Part shown: in pieces, positions 55,407-63,854 of the stretch | Layout: the number at the start of each line of letters is the position of its first letter | Numbering within the stretch: the stretch's first letter is position 1 | From: Clostridium intestinale DSM 6191 | Lineage (GTDB): Bacteria > Bacillota > Clostridia > Clostridiales > Clostridiaceae | Assembly: GCF_900130055.1 (NCBI RefSeq) | Contig: NZ_FQXU01000008.1 | Span: 170,907 to 234,906 of the forward strand | Reading direction: 5' to 3' | DNA: 64,000 nucleotides | Made by a program: the position numbers and the translations under genes | The notes under the pieces: model-generated | What the model was told of the DNA's origin: nothing | What the model saw: the letters and a program-made list of their open reading frames with translations, nothing else | The model's database searches: none

Positions 55407-55841
55407 ATGGACACAGAGTATTTGGAGGAGCAGAATTTATCCAGCATAAAGGTTGGAATTGTGCTGATAAATTATTTAATTGCAGTTCTTGGGGGATATA
55501 AAAAGTTAGGTATATATTTGACCATTAAGCTAGAGGATAGTGGAGGAACTTATATTAATCCTTTAATACAGATCTTTTTATATTGTGTCATTATAGCTAT
55601 TTCAGTATGGGGAATGTATCCCTTGATTAAAGAAGGTTTTTATAATTTTAAGAAAAAGCATTTTAAAGACGCGTATTCAATTTTATTAGTTGCAGGAATG
55701 GTAATAGGAATAATTTTCTTTATATTTTGGATATTAGATATAAAAATATCTTTAAACATGATGGAAAAATATGAAGCATATTGGAATTCAATTACCATAG
55801 TTATTATGATAGTGAAATTAATTTTTGTATGGATAAGTTGA
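55407..55841 (+). CDS. Membrane protein in the bacteriocin locus
   Basis: A 144-residue protein with four hydrophobic segments (near 15-33, 55-73, 92-112 and 127-143) and a short acidic N-terminus (MDTEYLEEQN). No family is recognised, and no CPBP protease motif (EExxxR) is present. GAGGTTGAG precedes the start. It is the first gene behind LytTR-type site B. The next gene starts 32 bases downstream, so they form an operon. Confidence 0.68.
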   Translation: MDTEYLEEQNLSSIKVGIVLINYLIAVLGGYKKLGIYLTIKLEDSGGTYINPLIQIFLYCVIIAISVWGMYPLIKEGFYNFKKKHFKDAYSILLVAGMVIGIIFFIFWILDIKISLNMMEKYEAYWNSITIVIMIVKLIFVWIS

Positions 55842-55873
55842 GTATGAGCTCAGTAAGTAGAAAAGGAGAAAAT

Positions 55874-56734
55874 ATGAATAAGAAGATAAAGATATTAGCT
55901 ATATTGAATATAATCAGTTACGTAGTAATGGGATTATTAACTTACATAAGGATTACTGATTTGGTTAGCTACTTAGATAATGGATTTAAATTTGTTTTAG
56001 GAAACATGCCTTTAATACTAATTGTATGTACATCATTTATACTTGTAACAGACACATTTAAAGAGTTTAAAATTATTAAGATGGAGGCTATAGTGGATTG
56101 GGTCGTAAGAATAGCAGCCTTTGGAATTACCTTGATAAATACGGACAAGCGTTATATAAAATTTCTAATATTAGTATCACTAGTAATTAATATTGTTATT
56201 GAATACAAAATGAATAAGAAATTAATGAACACTCATCAAGAGTTTGTTAAAGAGGAACTTGTTTTGAGTGATGAAGAGAAGAAAAATCTTAGGAATTTTA
56301 CTTTAGCAATTAATTCAGGCATGTTTTCTATATTTGTATTTTCAGGTGGAGCATTGTCTTTACCTATTACTAAAAACATGGAAGGGACAACAAAGTTGAG
56401 TTTTGTACCTGTTATTATTTCGTTATTAGTATTTAGATGGTTTATAAAAATCGCTCACAAAAATTACGAGTCTTATTTTCTAGATAAAGAAGAAGGTAAA
56501 AGAATCTTTAAAAGAGATATTATATGTGCATCTATAGGATATCTAATATGTTTGATTCTCTCCTTTGTTCCTATGACTCAGGAGTTATATTCTCTAGTAA
56601 CCTTTATTGGTATACTGTTTATGCTTCCTTATATAGAAACTATGCGAAGGAAATCTTTAAGATTAAGGGCTATAAGGGATAATTTAGATAGAGAAGTCTT
56701 TAATAGTTTACTATTGGGGGATGAAGAGAATTAA
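55874..56734 (+). CDS. Six-helix membrane protein of unknown function
   Basis: A 286-residue protein with about eight hydrophobic segments, two near the N-terminus (ILAILNIISYVVMGLLTYI), and a charged middle loop (QEFVKEELVLSDEEKKN). The start was set at 55874 because AAAAGGAG precedes it; the frame runs upstream into the previous gene without a ribosome binding site. It belongs to the operon behind LytTR-type site B. Role unknown; immunity or transport are options. Confidence 0.68.
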   Translation: MNKKIKILAILNIISYVVMGLLTYIRITDLVSYLDNGFKFVLGNMPLILIVCTSFILVTDTFKEFKIIKMEAIVDWVVRIAAFGITLINTDKRYIKFLILVSLVINIVIEYKMNKKLMNTHQEFVKEELVLSDEEKKNLRNFTLAINSGMFSIFVFSGGALSLPITKNMEGTTKLSFVPVIISLLVFRWFIKIAHKNYESYFLDKEEGKRIFKRDIICASIGYLICLILSFVPMTQELYSLVTFIGILFMLPYIETMRRKSLRLRAIRDNLDREVFNSLLLGDEEN

Positions 56735-56746
56735 TAAGATTACAAA

Positions 56747-56781
56747 AGGGTTCAGCAAAAAATGCTGAGCCCTAATATTTT
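56747..56781. terminator. Bidirectional terminator
   Basis: AGGGTTCAGC pairs with GCTGAGCCCT between converging genes. Confidence 0.78.
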
Positions 56782-57004
56782 ATTCTAAGGTAATGTCAAA
56801 TTCTTTGACATTTTTCTCTGTGAGTTTAGCAGAGTAGAAGGAAACTAAAGATCCATTTTTACTGGTAAATATATTTTGTCTCAATATTTCTGTAACCAAC
56901 TCTGTTATTTCCTCCTTAGTTACATCGCTTCTAACATCTGCAATTGTTATATTGGTTTTAGCCCCACTTTCAGTTATAAAAGAAAGGCTAAGAGAATAAT
57001 CCAT
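56780..57004 (-). CDS. DUF2922 family protein
   Basis: A 74-residue soluble protein. LSLSFITESGAKTNITIADVRSDVTKEEITELVTEIL and the Phe/Val pattern toward the end match DUF2922. It is encoded 33 bases after a DUF1659 gene, the usual partner in clostridia and bacilli. Function unknown. AAAGGTGGTGAAAAT precedes the start. Confidence 0.82.
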   Translation of the reverse strand: MDYSLSLSFITESGAKTNITIADVRSDVTKEEITELVTEILRQNIFTSKNGSLVSFYSAKLTEKNVKEFDITLE

Positions 57005-57037
57005 ATTTTCACCACCTTTGCTAAAAGATTTTTCCGG

Positions 57038-57265
57038 CTATTCACTCTTTGATAATACTGACAGTTCGTCTAATAGATACTCATTTGTTTCTGGAGCTAA
57101 AATCTTAGAAATAGCATTAGCTACTGCATATATGCTTTCATCAGTAGCATCGAGCTTTATATTAGAAAAAGTCTTTTTTCTAAAAGTGGTCTTACCGTTT
57201 TTATCTACTCCGGACTCCATCTCTACAATTAGGGATTTTGTCCGCAAGTTTTTAATGACAGCCAT
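57038..57265 (-). CDS. DUF1659 family protein
   Basis: A 75-residue soluble protein. GVDKNGKTTFRKKTFSNIKLDATDESIYAVANAI follows the DUF1659 pattern. It is first in a two-gene operon with DUF2922. TAGGAGGAAAATCAC precedes the start. Function unknown. Confidence 0.85.
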   Translation of the reverse strand: MAVIKNLRTKSLIVEMESGVDKNGKTTFRKKTFSNIKLDATDESIYAVANAISKILAPETNEYLLDELSVLSKSE

Positions 57266-57428
57266 GTGATTTTCCTCCTAAATTTATTATAGGTAGACAC
57301 GCTCCGTCTAAGAGCTTTTTGCTTACACCTATGTTATTTAGGATATACAAAACAATCAAGAATTGTGATGATATTTGTTGAAAAAATGGTTGTTTGTTCT
57401 TGCATACCGAGCAATAATCTAAAAGTTA

Positions 57429-57528
57429 AAATAAATATTTAAATATATAAATAAGTATTTAAATGTGCAAATAAGCAAATAAACAATTAAACAGGTAAAC
57501 AATTAAACAGGTAATCAATTAAACATTT
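57429..57528. repeat. Second 8-bp-phased AT-rich array
   Basis: AAACAATTAAACAGGT occurs at 57481-57496 and 57497-57512, with a variant AATCAATTAAACATTT at 57513-57528. Upstream, 57433-57480 also parses in octamers (AAATATTT, AAATATAT, AAATAAGT, ATTTAAAT, GTGCAAAT, AAGCAAAT). The alternating AATT / GGT endings recall the array at 18.7 kb. It lies 70 bases before the next gene. Confidence 0.7.
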
Positions 57529-57598
57529 GAGTAGATGTGCATTTATGAAGAAACAAATTCATATAATTATGAATAAGATAAAATTATGAGGTTTTTAT

Positions 57599-58003
57599 AT
57601 GAGTAAAATAGAAGAAAATGAAGAGATAACAGGGAGAAAGAAGGAAGAATATCCTAAGGGTGCAATTTGGACAGATGGAGATGTATTAGATGAGGTTGTA
57701 ATTAAGGAATTTGATATTGCAGAAGATTTAAAGGAAAGAAATGTTAGTGTTTATTCAGATGATGAAGTAGAAGGTCAGAAGATAGTAGATACCTTTACCT
57801 ACAGCGAAGTCTTTAAAAAAGAAGAAGATTTTTCTATAAGAAAGACATTTACTATGAGAAAATCAACAGCTAGACTGCTTGTTAGATTAAAACTTGTACA
57901 TCCGAATGTAAATATAAGAACAAATACGATAATAGACCGGGCGATAAGATATTATTATAAACATATTATTGAAGATGGAGCCTCACAAGAGGAGGAAATA
58001 TAA
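57599..58003 (+). CDS. Ribbon-helix-helix-like protein with acidic N-terminus
   Basis: A 134-residue protein. The first 80 residues are acidic and probably disordered. The last 50 (FTMRKSTARLLVRLKLVHPNVNI, then IDRAIRYYYKHI) resemble a ribbon-helix-helix fold. The same block occurs in the next gene. TGAGG precedes the start. It may bind DNA; no partner toxin is seen. Confidence 0.7.
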   Translation: MSKIEENEEITGRKKEEYPKGAIWTDGDVLDEVVIKEFDIAEDLKERNVSVYSDDEVEGQKIVDTFTYSEVFKKEEDFSIRKTFTMRKSTARLLVRLKLVHPNVNIRTNTIIDRAIRYYYKHIIEDGASQEEEI

Positions 58004-58030
58004 AAATGATTATTTGGAGGATTAGTATAT

Positions 58031-58213
58031 ATGAAAAAAATAAGCGAAGAGAAGATAACTAAAACTTATAAGATAAAAATTTCTACAGCAAGAATTCTTA
58101 ATGAGATTAAATTAATGCATCCCAATGTTAGTGTAAGTGCTAGTGAAATAGTAGATAACGCTATAAGACATTATTATGAAGCAACAAAAGAAAGTGGTGG
58201 ATTTAAAGAATAG
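58031..58213 (+). CDS. Small ribbon-helix-helix-like paralogue
   Basis: A 60-residue protein that is a paralogue of the C-terminal part of the gene before it: YKIKISTARILNEIKLMHPNVSV and VDNAIRHYYEATKE align with the earlier STARLL, LVHPNV and RAIRYYY blocks. It lacks the acidic N-terminal extension. TTTGGAGG precedes the start. The two genes are 27 bases apart and probably form an operon. Confidence 0.7.
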   Translation: MKKISEEKITKTYKIKISTARILNEIKLMHPNVSVSASEIVDNAIRHYYEATKESGGFKE

Positions 58214-58245
58214 CAAGTGAGTTCCCTTAAGACTCACTTGCTATT
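58212..58245. terminator. Bidirectional terminator
   Basis: AGCAAGTGAGT pairs with ACTCACTTGCT between converging operons; it overlaps the end of the sortase gene. Confidence 0.8.
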
Positions 58246-59031
58246 ATCTTTCTTTTTACTAAAGGTATAAACAAAAAGTATGATAAGTATTATAGCACAA
58301 GCTATAACAACTGGATCTACCATTTTGTGTATTGGTTTTTCCTCCAGCTCAACTTTTGACAGGTAGGAGTATTTATCCTGATTAATTATAGATGCTTTTA
58401 TAGAATCTGTTTTGTTGCCTGGATTATATCTTTCAGCAAATACTAAAAGACGATCATTTGCAAGAGTACCATGATAACAGGTAAGAAGAGTTATCATATC
58501 CTTGCCTTCAATTATTGAAAGATATTCCTCTTGATCAGGCATTATTAGCTTATTTCCTGTAACTTTATAATAAAGAGTTTCTATTTTATTTGTAATTGTG
58601 ATCTCATCTCCAGGTTCAAGTTCGGGTAAATCAGTGAAGAGCTTTTTTACTTGTCCAGTGTGACCTGCTATAACAGAGTTAGTATTCTCCCCACCAACTG
58701 GTATACTAGTCCCTTTTATTACAGCTACTCCATTACTTAAATGTTCCTCAGTGACATCTAAATAAATGGGAAGGGTTTGGTGAATTTTATCTATATTAAT
58801 GTAAGCAAAGATTGTATCATCATTATTTTCTAAATAAGGCTCTGCTTTAGGAGCATCTTTCAAATCTTCATTTTTAGAGGTTTGGTTATTTAAAGAATAC
58901 TCCATATAAGTATTGCTAACGGCCGTATAATTATAATAGAGATTTGATAAGGTTGGGTATAGAAATACAATCATACCCAATATAAATATGAAGATATATC
59001 TCTTTTTCCCTAAGAGTTTATTAAATTTCAT
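58234..59031 (-). CDS. Second pilus-locus sortase
   Basis: A 265-residue membrane protein with N- and C-terminal hydrophobic segments. The sortase fold carries His124 in VIAGHTGQ, Cys185 in TLLTCYHG and Arg194 in NDRLLVF. It lacks a DP-aromatic lid motif and the NSHRLLVRG block of its neighbour, so it may be the housekeeping or anchoring sortase of the pilus. ATG 59031 was chosen because GAGGGG lies at a suitable distance. It is one base after the upstream sortase stop. Confidence 0.87.
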   Translation of the reverse strand: MKFNKLLGKKRYIFIFILGMIVFLYPTLSNLYYNYTAVSNTYMEYSLNNQTSKNEDLKDAPKAEPYLENNDDTIFAYINIDKIHQTLPIYLDVTEEHLSNGVAVIKGTSIPVGGENTNSVIAGHTGQVKKLFTDLPELEPGDEITITNKIETLYYKVTGNKLIMPDQEEYLSIIEGKDMITLLTCYHGTLANDRLLVFAERYNPGNKTDSIKASIINQDKYSYLSKVELEEKPIHKMVDPVVIACAIILIILFVYTFSKKKDNSK

Positions 59032-59032
59032 T

Positions 59033-59974
59033 TTAATCAAACCCCTCTTTTTCTTGATTAATATCTTCGGTGAAAACTATCTTTTCCTTCAAACCTTTTC
59101 TCTTTTTAATATATTTAGATGATGTATAGATTACTATAATGATAACTAAAGTAATAGATGCAAAGAGTATTTTGTTATTTTTGTTTGTAGTATTACTAAC
59201 TTCTATTTCTGTATTGAGGACTTCTTCCCTATATTCTATACGATGGCCCCTAACTAAAAGTCTATGAGAATTAATCATGTAGGGGGTACAAGTTAAGAGT
59301 GTACAGTAGTCTTCATTAGGAGTTATTACTAAGTCATTAAAGTCTGTTGGCTCTACTACCTTAATTTGATCTACTTCATAAGCTATAGTACCTCCTATAT
59401 TTTTGATATAAAAATTATCTCCAACCACTAGTTTGTCTAATTCAGTAAAGAACTTAGCAGTAGGCAATCCCCTATGACCAGTTAAAACAGTATGAGTATT
59501 TTTACCACCAACAGGTAGAGAAGTTCCTTCTAAGTGTCCTATTCCGTTCTGAAGAACAACTTCAGATGTTCCTGCATAAATGGGGTCGTTTATAGATATT
59601 TTAGGAATAATAATATATCCTATCTGCTCATTGACTTTAAGCATTTTAGCGTATTCTTCTACTCCAGCACTTAATTTTTCTTGAGTATAAGGGTCTTCTA
59701 ATGAGTTAATATTATTTGCTCCAAATAGGTATTCATTATAGGAGTAGGCTAGATTTAGTTTTTTACTGATTTCAGTATCTTCAATTTGATTAACTTCTTC
59801 ATCAAAATTCTGAACAACCCTTTTAGCAGCGTTTTTATATATTAAATTACTTATAATAGGAAAGGAAAAAATCCCTAGACCTAGAATAAAGACTATTGAA
59901 ATAATTATAGTTTTGAACACACCGTTTTTTTTGTAATCATTAATGGTACTGAAATTTTTATCTTTCTTATCCAT
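59033..59974 (-). CDS. Class C (pilin-polymerising) sortase
   Basis: A 313-residue membrane protein that links pilin subunits. His167 is in LTGHRGLP, Cys229 in TLLTCTPY, Arg238 in NSHRLLVRG. DPY (94-96) is a class C lid motif that covers the active site. A C-terminal membrane helix is present. AAAGGAG precedes the start. The gene lies between the pilin and the second sortase in one operon. Confidence 0.93.
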   Translation of the reverse strand: MDKKDKNFSTINDYKKNGVFKTIIISIVFILGLGIFSFPIISNLIYKNAAKRVVQNFDEEVNQIEDTEISKKLNLAYSYNEYLFGANNINSLEDPYTQEKLSAGVEEYAKMLKVNEQIGYIIIPKISINDPIYAGTSEVVLQNGIGHLEGTSLPVGGKNTHTVLTGHRGLPTAKFFTELDKLVVGDNFYIKNIGGTIAYEVDQIKVVEPTDFNDLVITPNEDYCTLLTCTPYMINSHRLLVRGHRIEYREEVLNTEIEVSNTTNKNNKILFASITLVIIIVIYTSSKYIKKRKGLKEKIVFTEDINQEKEGFD

Positions 59975-60097
59975 AATTTTATCTACTCCTTTAACGAAAG
60001 ATAGGACATAATTTGATATGGTTAAGCTAAGTTTTATGTATTTTTTAAGGAATAAAAGGGCGAGATTATTCTCACCCTTTACACTGTTTAGGTAAAA

Positions 60098-61705
60098 TTA
60101 ATTTTCAAGTTTCTTTTTTCTCTTTAAAGCTACTACAGCACTTCCCATTATTAGTAAACCTGCTGCTAAGAAAATAATTGATCCAATACCGCCTGTTTGA
60201 GGTATATTAGGTTGTTTTGCATTTTTAACTTGTAGAGTATTTGGAGCTTTAAATCCGTCCTTTGTTATTATAAAATTAACAGGTGAATTAAGTTTGATAT
60301 ATTCAGTTGGAGGAGTTGTTTCTACTAGTTTATATTTTCCATCAAAACCAACAGTATTTGCTCTTAGTCCCTTAATTTCAAATTTACCATCGCTTCCAGA
60401 CTTTAGTACTATTGGCTGCCCTTGAGCAACTGTACCACCAAATTTTTCGGATCCTATGGCAGTATTTAATTGAATTAGTTCAGTTGTCCAAGTAACCTTT
60501 GTATTTGTATTGTCGTCGAAGTATAAATCGAATGTTGCCCCTTGAAGGTATTGAATCAGTGGATCATTTGTGTTATATTCGTTTGTTTTTATAAATGTTT
60601 TACCACCTATATACACGTAAACATCATTAGATGGTTTAGTTTTTTCCTCTCCAGTAGCTGTGTTTCTATATTTAATATCAAAGTTATTAATTATCTCATC
60701 ATTTTTTTCGTTAGTTGTAGTATACAGTACTTTTGCAGTCTCATTAATTTTTGCATTAAATTTTACAATAAGTTGAGAACTTAAGTTATTTGCCATTTTA
60801 ATTAGTCCAGCTTGTGTAAATCTAATTATAAGAGTACCCCCTCCATTTGTTGAAGGTTCTGTAATGTAATAATCTATATTATTATTGTTAAAATTAAAGG
60901 TTCCAGAGTTACCAGTCATAGTGGTACCTCCTAAGTTGACCTGAACATTGCCAACATAATCTAAAGTAGTCTCTAAATTATCAACAAAGTTAAATTGAGT
61001 ATATTTAGCAATAGTTTTAGGAATTGTAGTTGTAAGAAGGTATTGTACGTTATCCCCAACCTTTGCAGACTCTTCTATTTGGCCTAAGTTAGTAACACTT
61101 TTAGATGGACTAGGTTCTTGTGTTATGTTTTTTGGATAAACGTGCATAGAAGTAAGATATTTTATGGTTCCATCACTGTTATAAACAACATTACCACTTG
61201 CATTTGTTTCTGGTGTTGGTAAATTTAAAACAAAGGGAACTGCCATGGAATCTATTACTGAAGCATTACTTTCAGATTCATAAAATATATATCTTCCATT
61301 TTCAAGATTAGTTCTCCAACCACGAGTAGTTGTGTAAAAACTACCTTTATTTATTACACCGCTTTTGTTTTTTAATACGCTTTCAGAAACAGCTACTAGA
61401 TCACTATCTGACATTTTTGCATAGCTTGAATTTCCATCTACTCTATAATAGTTAAAAAGTATGCCTCCTAGCTCTTCAGAATCTTTTCCAAACCAATTTT
61501 GTATATTATTAATTGCTTGGGCATTTGGATTACTTTTAGGAAAGCCCTCTAGAGTGGTCATTTTAATTTTATGAACTGTAACCTCTGTTGTTGATGGTGG
61601 CAAACAATTAGCTGATACTTCTGTTGCACTTGCTGGTAATTTTATAAATGAGATCAGCATGAGTAATGGTAATAGAAAACTTAAAATTTTTTTTGATAAT
61701 GACAT
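60098..61705 (-). CDS. Major pilin subunit (SpaH/EbpB-like), LPXTG-type
   Basis: A 535-residue cell-surface protein. It has a signal peptide (about 1-28). The pilin motif is VYPKN, with Lys192 as probable isopeptide donor. An E-box-like YKLVETTPP is near 455-465. The sorting signal is IPQTG (501-505), then a hydrophobic segment and KRKKK tail. The class C sortase should polymerise it. AAGGGGG precedes the start. No tip or minor pilin gene is adjacent. Confidence 0.92.
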   Translation of the reverse strand: MSLSKKILSFLLPLLMLISFIKLPASATEVSANCLPPSTTEVTVHKIKMTTLEGFPKSNPNAQAINNIQNWFGKDSEELGGILFNYYRVDGNSSYAKMSDSDLVAVSESVLKNKSGVINKGSFYTTTRGWRTNLENGRYIFYESESNASVIDSMAVPFVLNLPTPETNASGNVVYNSDGTIKYLTSMHVYPKNITQEPSPSKSVTNLGQIEESAKVGDNVQYLLTTTIPKTIAKYTQFNFVDNLETTLDYVGNVQVNLGGTTMTGNSGTFNFNNNNIDYYITEPSTNGGGTLIIRFTQAGLIKMANNLSSQLIVKFNAKINETAKVLYTTTNEKNDEIINNFDIKYRNTATGEEKTKPSNDVYVYIGGKTFIKTNEYNTNDPLIQYLQGATFDLYFDDNTNTKVTWTTELIQLNTAIGSEKFGGTVAQGQPIVLKSGSDGKFEIKGLRANTVGFDGKYKLVETTPPTEYIKLNSPVNFIITKDGFKAPNTLQVKNAKQPNIPQTGGIGSIIFLAAGLLIMGSAVVALKRKKKLEN

Positions 61706-62009
61706 TATTTTTCCCCCTTATTCTAATGAAAATTATGTATTATTTCCATATACTTTAATTAGTGCTATTTTTTTATTCTCTTTTGGTACCAATTAAAATT
61801 ATTCTGGTTAAGTTTTATACACGTAATAAAGTTATTCACCATAAAGTAAACTTATGATAGGAAATTTTCTTTAATATAATTTTTTTTTATGTTAATTTAC
61901 ATAATTAGATTATTGTGTATAAAAAAACAAAAAAATAAGTGACAGTTATTGAGGTATTAGAACGAACTATAGATAGGAGCTTCAATTTTGAAACTATTAT
62001 GGAGGAGAT
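61706..62009. other. Divergent intergenic region, pilus operon / sigma factor
   Basis: 304 bases between divergent genes. It is AT-rich with several T runs. I see no promoter that can be assigned with confidence, and no classic ECF -35 (GGAAC) / -10 (CGTC) pair. Confidence 0.5.
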
Positions 62010-62564
62010 ATGGTAAATGAGATAAATGAAATGGAAATTATAGAGGGAATTTTAAAAGGGGATAAAGAGAGACTAGATGAACTTATAAGCTTATATGGAA
62101 AGTTAGTTTATTATGTAGCTAATAGTATACTTACTGAGTCACATGAGAAAAGATATTTAGATGAGTGTTATGATGATGTTTTTATATCTCTATGGTTTAA
62201 CATGGATTGTTATGATGATGAGAAAGGTAGCCTAAAATCTTGGATTGTTTCTATAGCTAAATATAAAGCAATAGATATTAAGAGAAAGATATCAAATCAT
62301 AATAAGACTTTTGAATATAAAGATGAAATCACTCATATTGAAAATGATTTGTCTTTTGAGAATATAGAAAATAATGAATTAATAGAGGATCTTTTAAATA
62401 CTTTAGATGATATGGATAGAGAAATATTCTTGAAACGATATTTAAAAGGATTTTCTATAGAAGAAATTGCTCAAGAGTTAGGATATTCTAAAGACTATAT
62501 TTATACACGGATATCTAGAGCCAGAAAGAAAATGAAAAAGATAGCAGGTGATATAAATGGATAG
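62010..62564 (+). CDS. Sigma-70 family (ECF-like) sigma factor
   Basis: A 184-residue regulator. Region 2 spans about 20-92 (ECYDDVFISLWFN, LKSWIVSIAKYKAIDIKRK). Region 4 spans about 125-180 (REIFLKRYLKGFSIEEIAQELGYSKDYIYTRISRARKKMK). There is no region 3. ATGGAGGAG precedes the start. It overlaps the next gene by eight bases, as sigma/anti-sigma pairs often do. It is divergent from the pilus operon, its possible target. Confidence 0.92.
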   Translation: MVNEINEMEIIEGILKGDKERLDELISLYGKLVYYVANSILTESHEKRYLDECYDDVFISLWFNMDCYDDEKGSLKSWIVSIAKYKAIDIKRKISNHNKTFEYKDEITHIENDLSFENIENNELIEDLLNTLDDMDREIFLKRYLKGFSIEEIAQELGYSKDYIYTRISRARKKMKKIAGDING

Positions 62565-63225
62565 TAGGGAGATTTTAAAGGAACTAAATTCAATTGATTA
62601 TAGTGAAGAGGAGTTAAAAGATTTAGAACATGAGGCAATGAAGGAGAAAAATAGAGTTTCTGTAGAATTGTATAAAATAAAAAATGATGTAATTTTAAGA
62701 AAGGTTACATTACTAGAGTTAGAGAAGAAGGTAAAAGCGCAACTTTCTAGTGATGAAGAAATAAAATATAAAATTATAGTGCTACAGAGTTATTTAGAAA
62801 AAGGTGTTCACTTTAAAATGGCAGTTGATTTTGGAGCTGCCCCTATAATATATTTGGGCTTATTTGTAACTAATAAAAGGGTGTTTATATTTAAACTGAG
62901 TCATTATTATAAGTTAATGGAAGGTGATTATGTTGGGGTCATAGAGGATTTGGAGAGCTTTACTGATCTTTGGAAACAGTGTAACACCATAGGTTTAAAG
63001 TTCAATGAGTATGATGAGTTTATGTTTAGACCTATAGGGAAATACAATACAAAGATGTTTTTAGAGATAATAAGATATTTACGAAGTATAAGTAATTCAG
63101 AATTTAAAGATTATAAAAAACCTAAATTAGGTGTATTTGGATGGCTTTTAGTTATTATTTTTGCTATAACCTTTTTTAGCGTAGCAGTTACTGTTATAAA
63201 GGAGGCATTAAATAAAATTCCTTGA
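62557..63225 (+). CDS. Membrane-anchored protein coupled to the sigma factor
   Basis: A 222-residue protein with a soluble N-terminal part (about 1-188) and one C-terminal membrane segment (FGWLLVIIFAITFFSVAVTVI). The region FVTNKRVFIFKLSHYYKLMEG resembles a bacterial PH-type domain. Translational overlap with the sigma gene suggests an anti-sigma role, but the protein lacks a recognised zinc anti-sigma motif. GCAGGTG precedes the start. Confidence 0.72.
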   Translation: MDSREILKELNSIDYSEEELKDLEHEAMKEKNRVSVELYKIKNDVILRKVTLLELEKKVKAQLSSDEEIKYKIIVLQSYLEKGVHFKMAVDFGAAPIIYLGLFVTNKRVFIFKLSHYYKLMEGDYVGVIEDLESFTDLWKQCNTIGLKFNEYDEFMFRPIGKYNTKMFLEIIRYLRSISNSEFKDYKKPKLGVFGWLLVIIFAITFFSVAVTVIKEALNKIP

Positions 63226-63327
63226 TTAACAGATTTTGGTCAAGAAATATATTGTAATAATTAAGAATGTGGTTTATTATATAATTATAAGAGGTAATTA
63301 AAAACTCATGCTTGGAGGTATTGATTT

Positions 63328-63684
63328 ATGATAGGTTATGGTTCAATGAGGGTTGTGTATCTAGATAATAAAACTAATGAAAATATAAAGAATTTATGTA
63401 TCTCTCATGGAGAGAAAAATATTCAAAATCACGAGATAAAGGAACTTAAAGCTAAACCAGATAATGCTTCTTTTACAAGAAAGCCTATTCAATTGATTTT
63501 TACTCATATTGCGGAGTCCAATCCATTAAAGCTATATTATTATGATAAAAACAATGTTAAGCATGAACATATTATTATGGAGAAAATAACTAATCAATTT
63601 TCTGATAATATAGGTATAGAGATATTAGACATTAAGGAAAATGGTGAGTTAGACCTTAAAATAGAAGAACATTTTAAAGGATAG
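63328..63684 (+). CDS. Protein of unknown function
   Basis: A 118-residue soluble protein, beta-rich by pattern (MRVVYLDNKTNENIKNLC, LKLYYYDKNNVKHEHIIME). No family is recognised. CTTGGAGG precedes the start, and a terminator follows. It is 102 bases after the sigma-linked gene and may have its own promoter. Confidence 0.65.
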   Translation: MIGYGSMRVVYLDNKTNENIKNLCISHGEKNIQNHEIKELKAKPDNASFTRKPIQLIFTHIAESNPLKLYYYDKNNVKHEHIIMEKITNQFSDNIGIEILDIKENGELDLKIEEHFKG

Positions 63685-63702
63685 ATTAGATAATATTTTT
63701 AA

Positions 63703-63744
63703 AAAGCAGAGTACGATAAGTTTTGGTCGTACTCTGTTTTTTTC
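63703..63744 (+). terminator. Terminator
   Basis: AGCAGAGTACGA pairs with TCGTACTCTG, followed by seven T. Confidence 0.85.
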
Positions 63745-63822
63745 TTTTAAATACTTATAACAATTATAGTGAGCGTTTAATATATTTAAACACTTAATAT
63801 ATTTGTTAAACACTAAGCAAAT

Positions 63823-63854
63823 ATACTGGCTAAAAAAGCCAGTATAGCCAGTAT
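63823..63854. repeat. 9-bp inverted and tandem repeat
   Basis: ATACTGGCT (63823-63831) pairs with AGCCAGTAT (63837-63845), which is repeated directly at 63846-63854. The rest of 63745-64000 shows no gene. Confidence 0.6.

Noticed and set aside
55226..55447. Reverse-strand open frame of 73 codons
   Set aside because: It covers LytTR-type site B and the start of the forward membrane gene, and has no good ribosome binding site.
55407..55841. CPBP-type immunity protease
   Set aside because: It is a membrane protein in the right place, but no EExxxR or HxxxB-type motifs are visible.
57018..57269. Forward open frame of 83 codons
   Set aside because: It is antisense to a clear DUF1659 gene.
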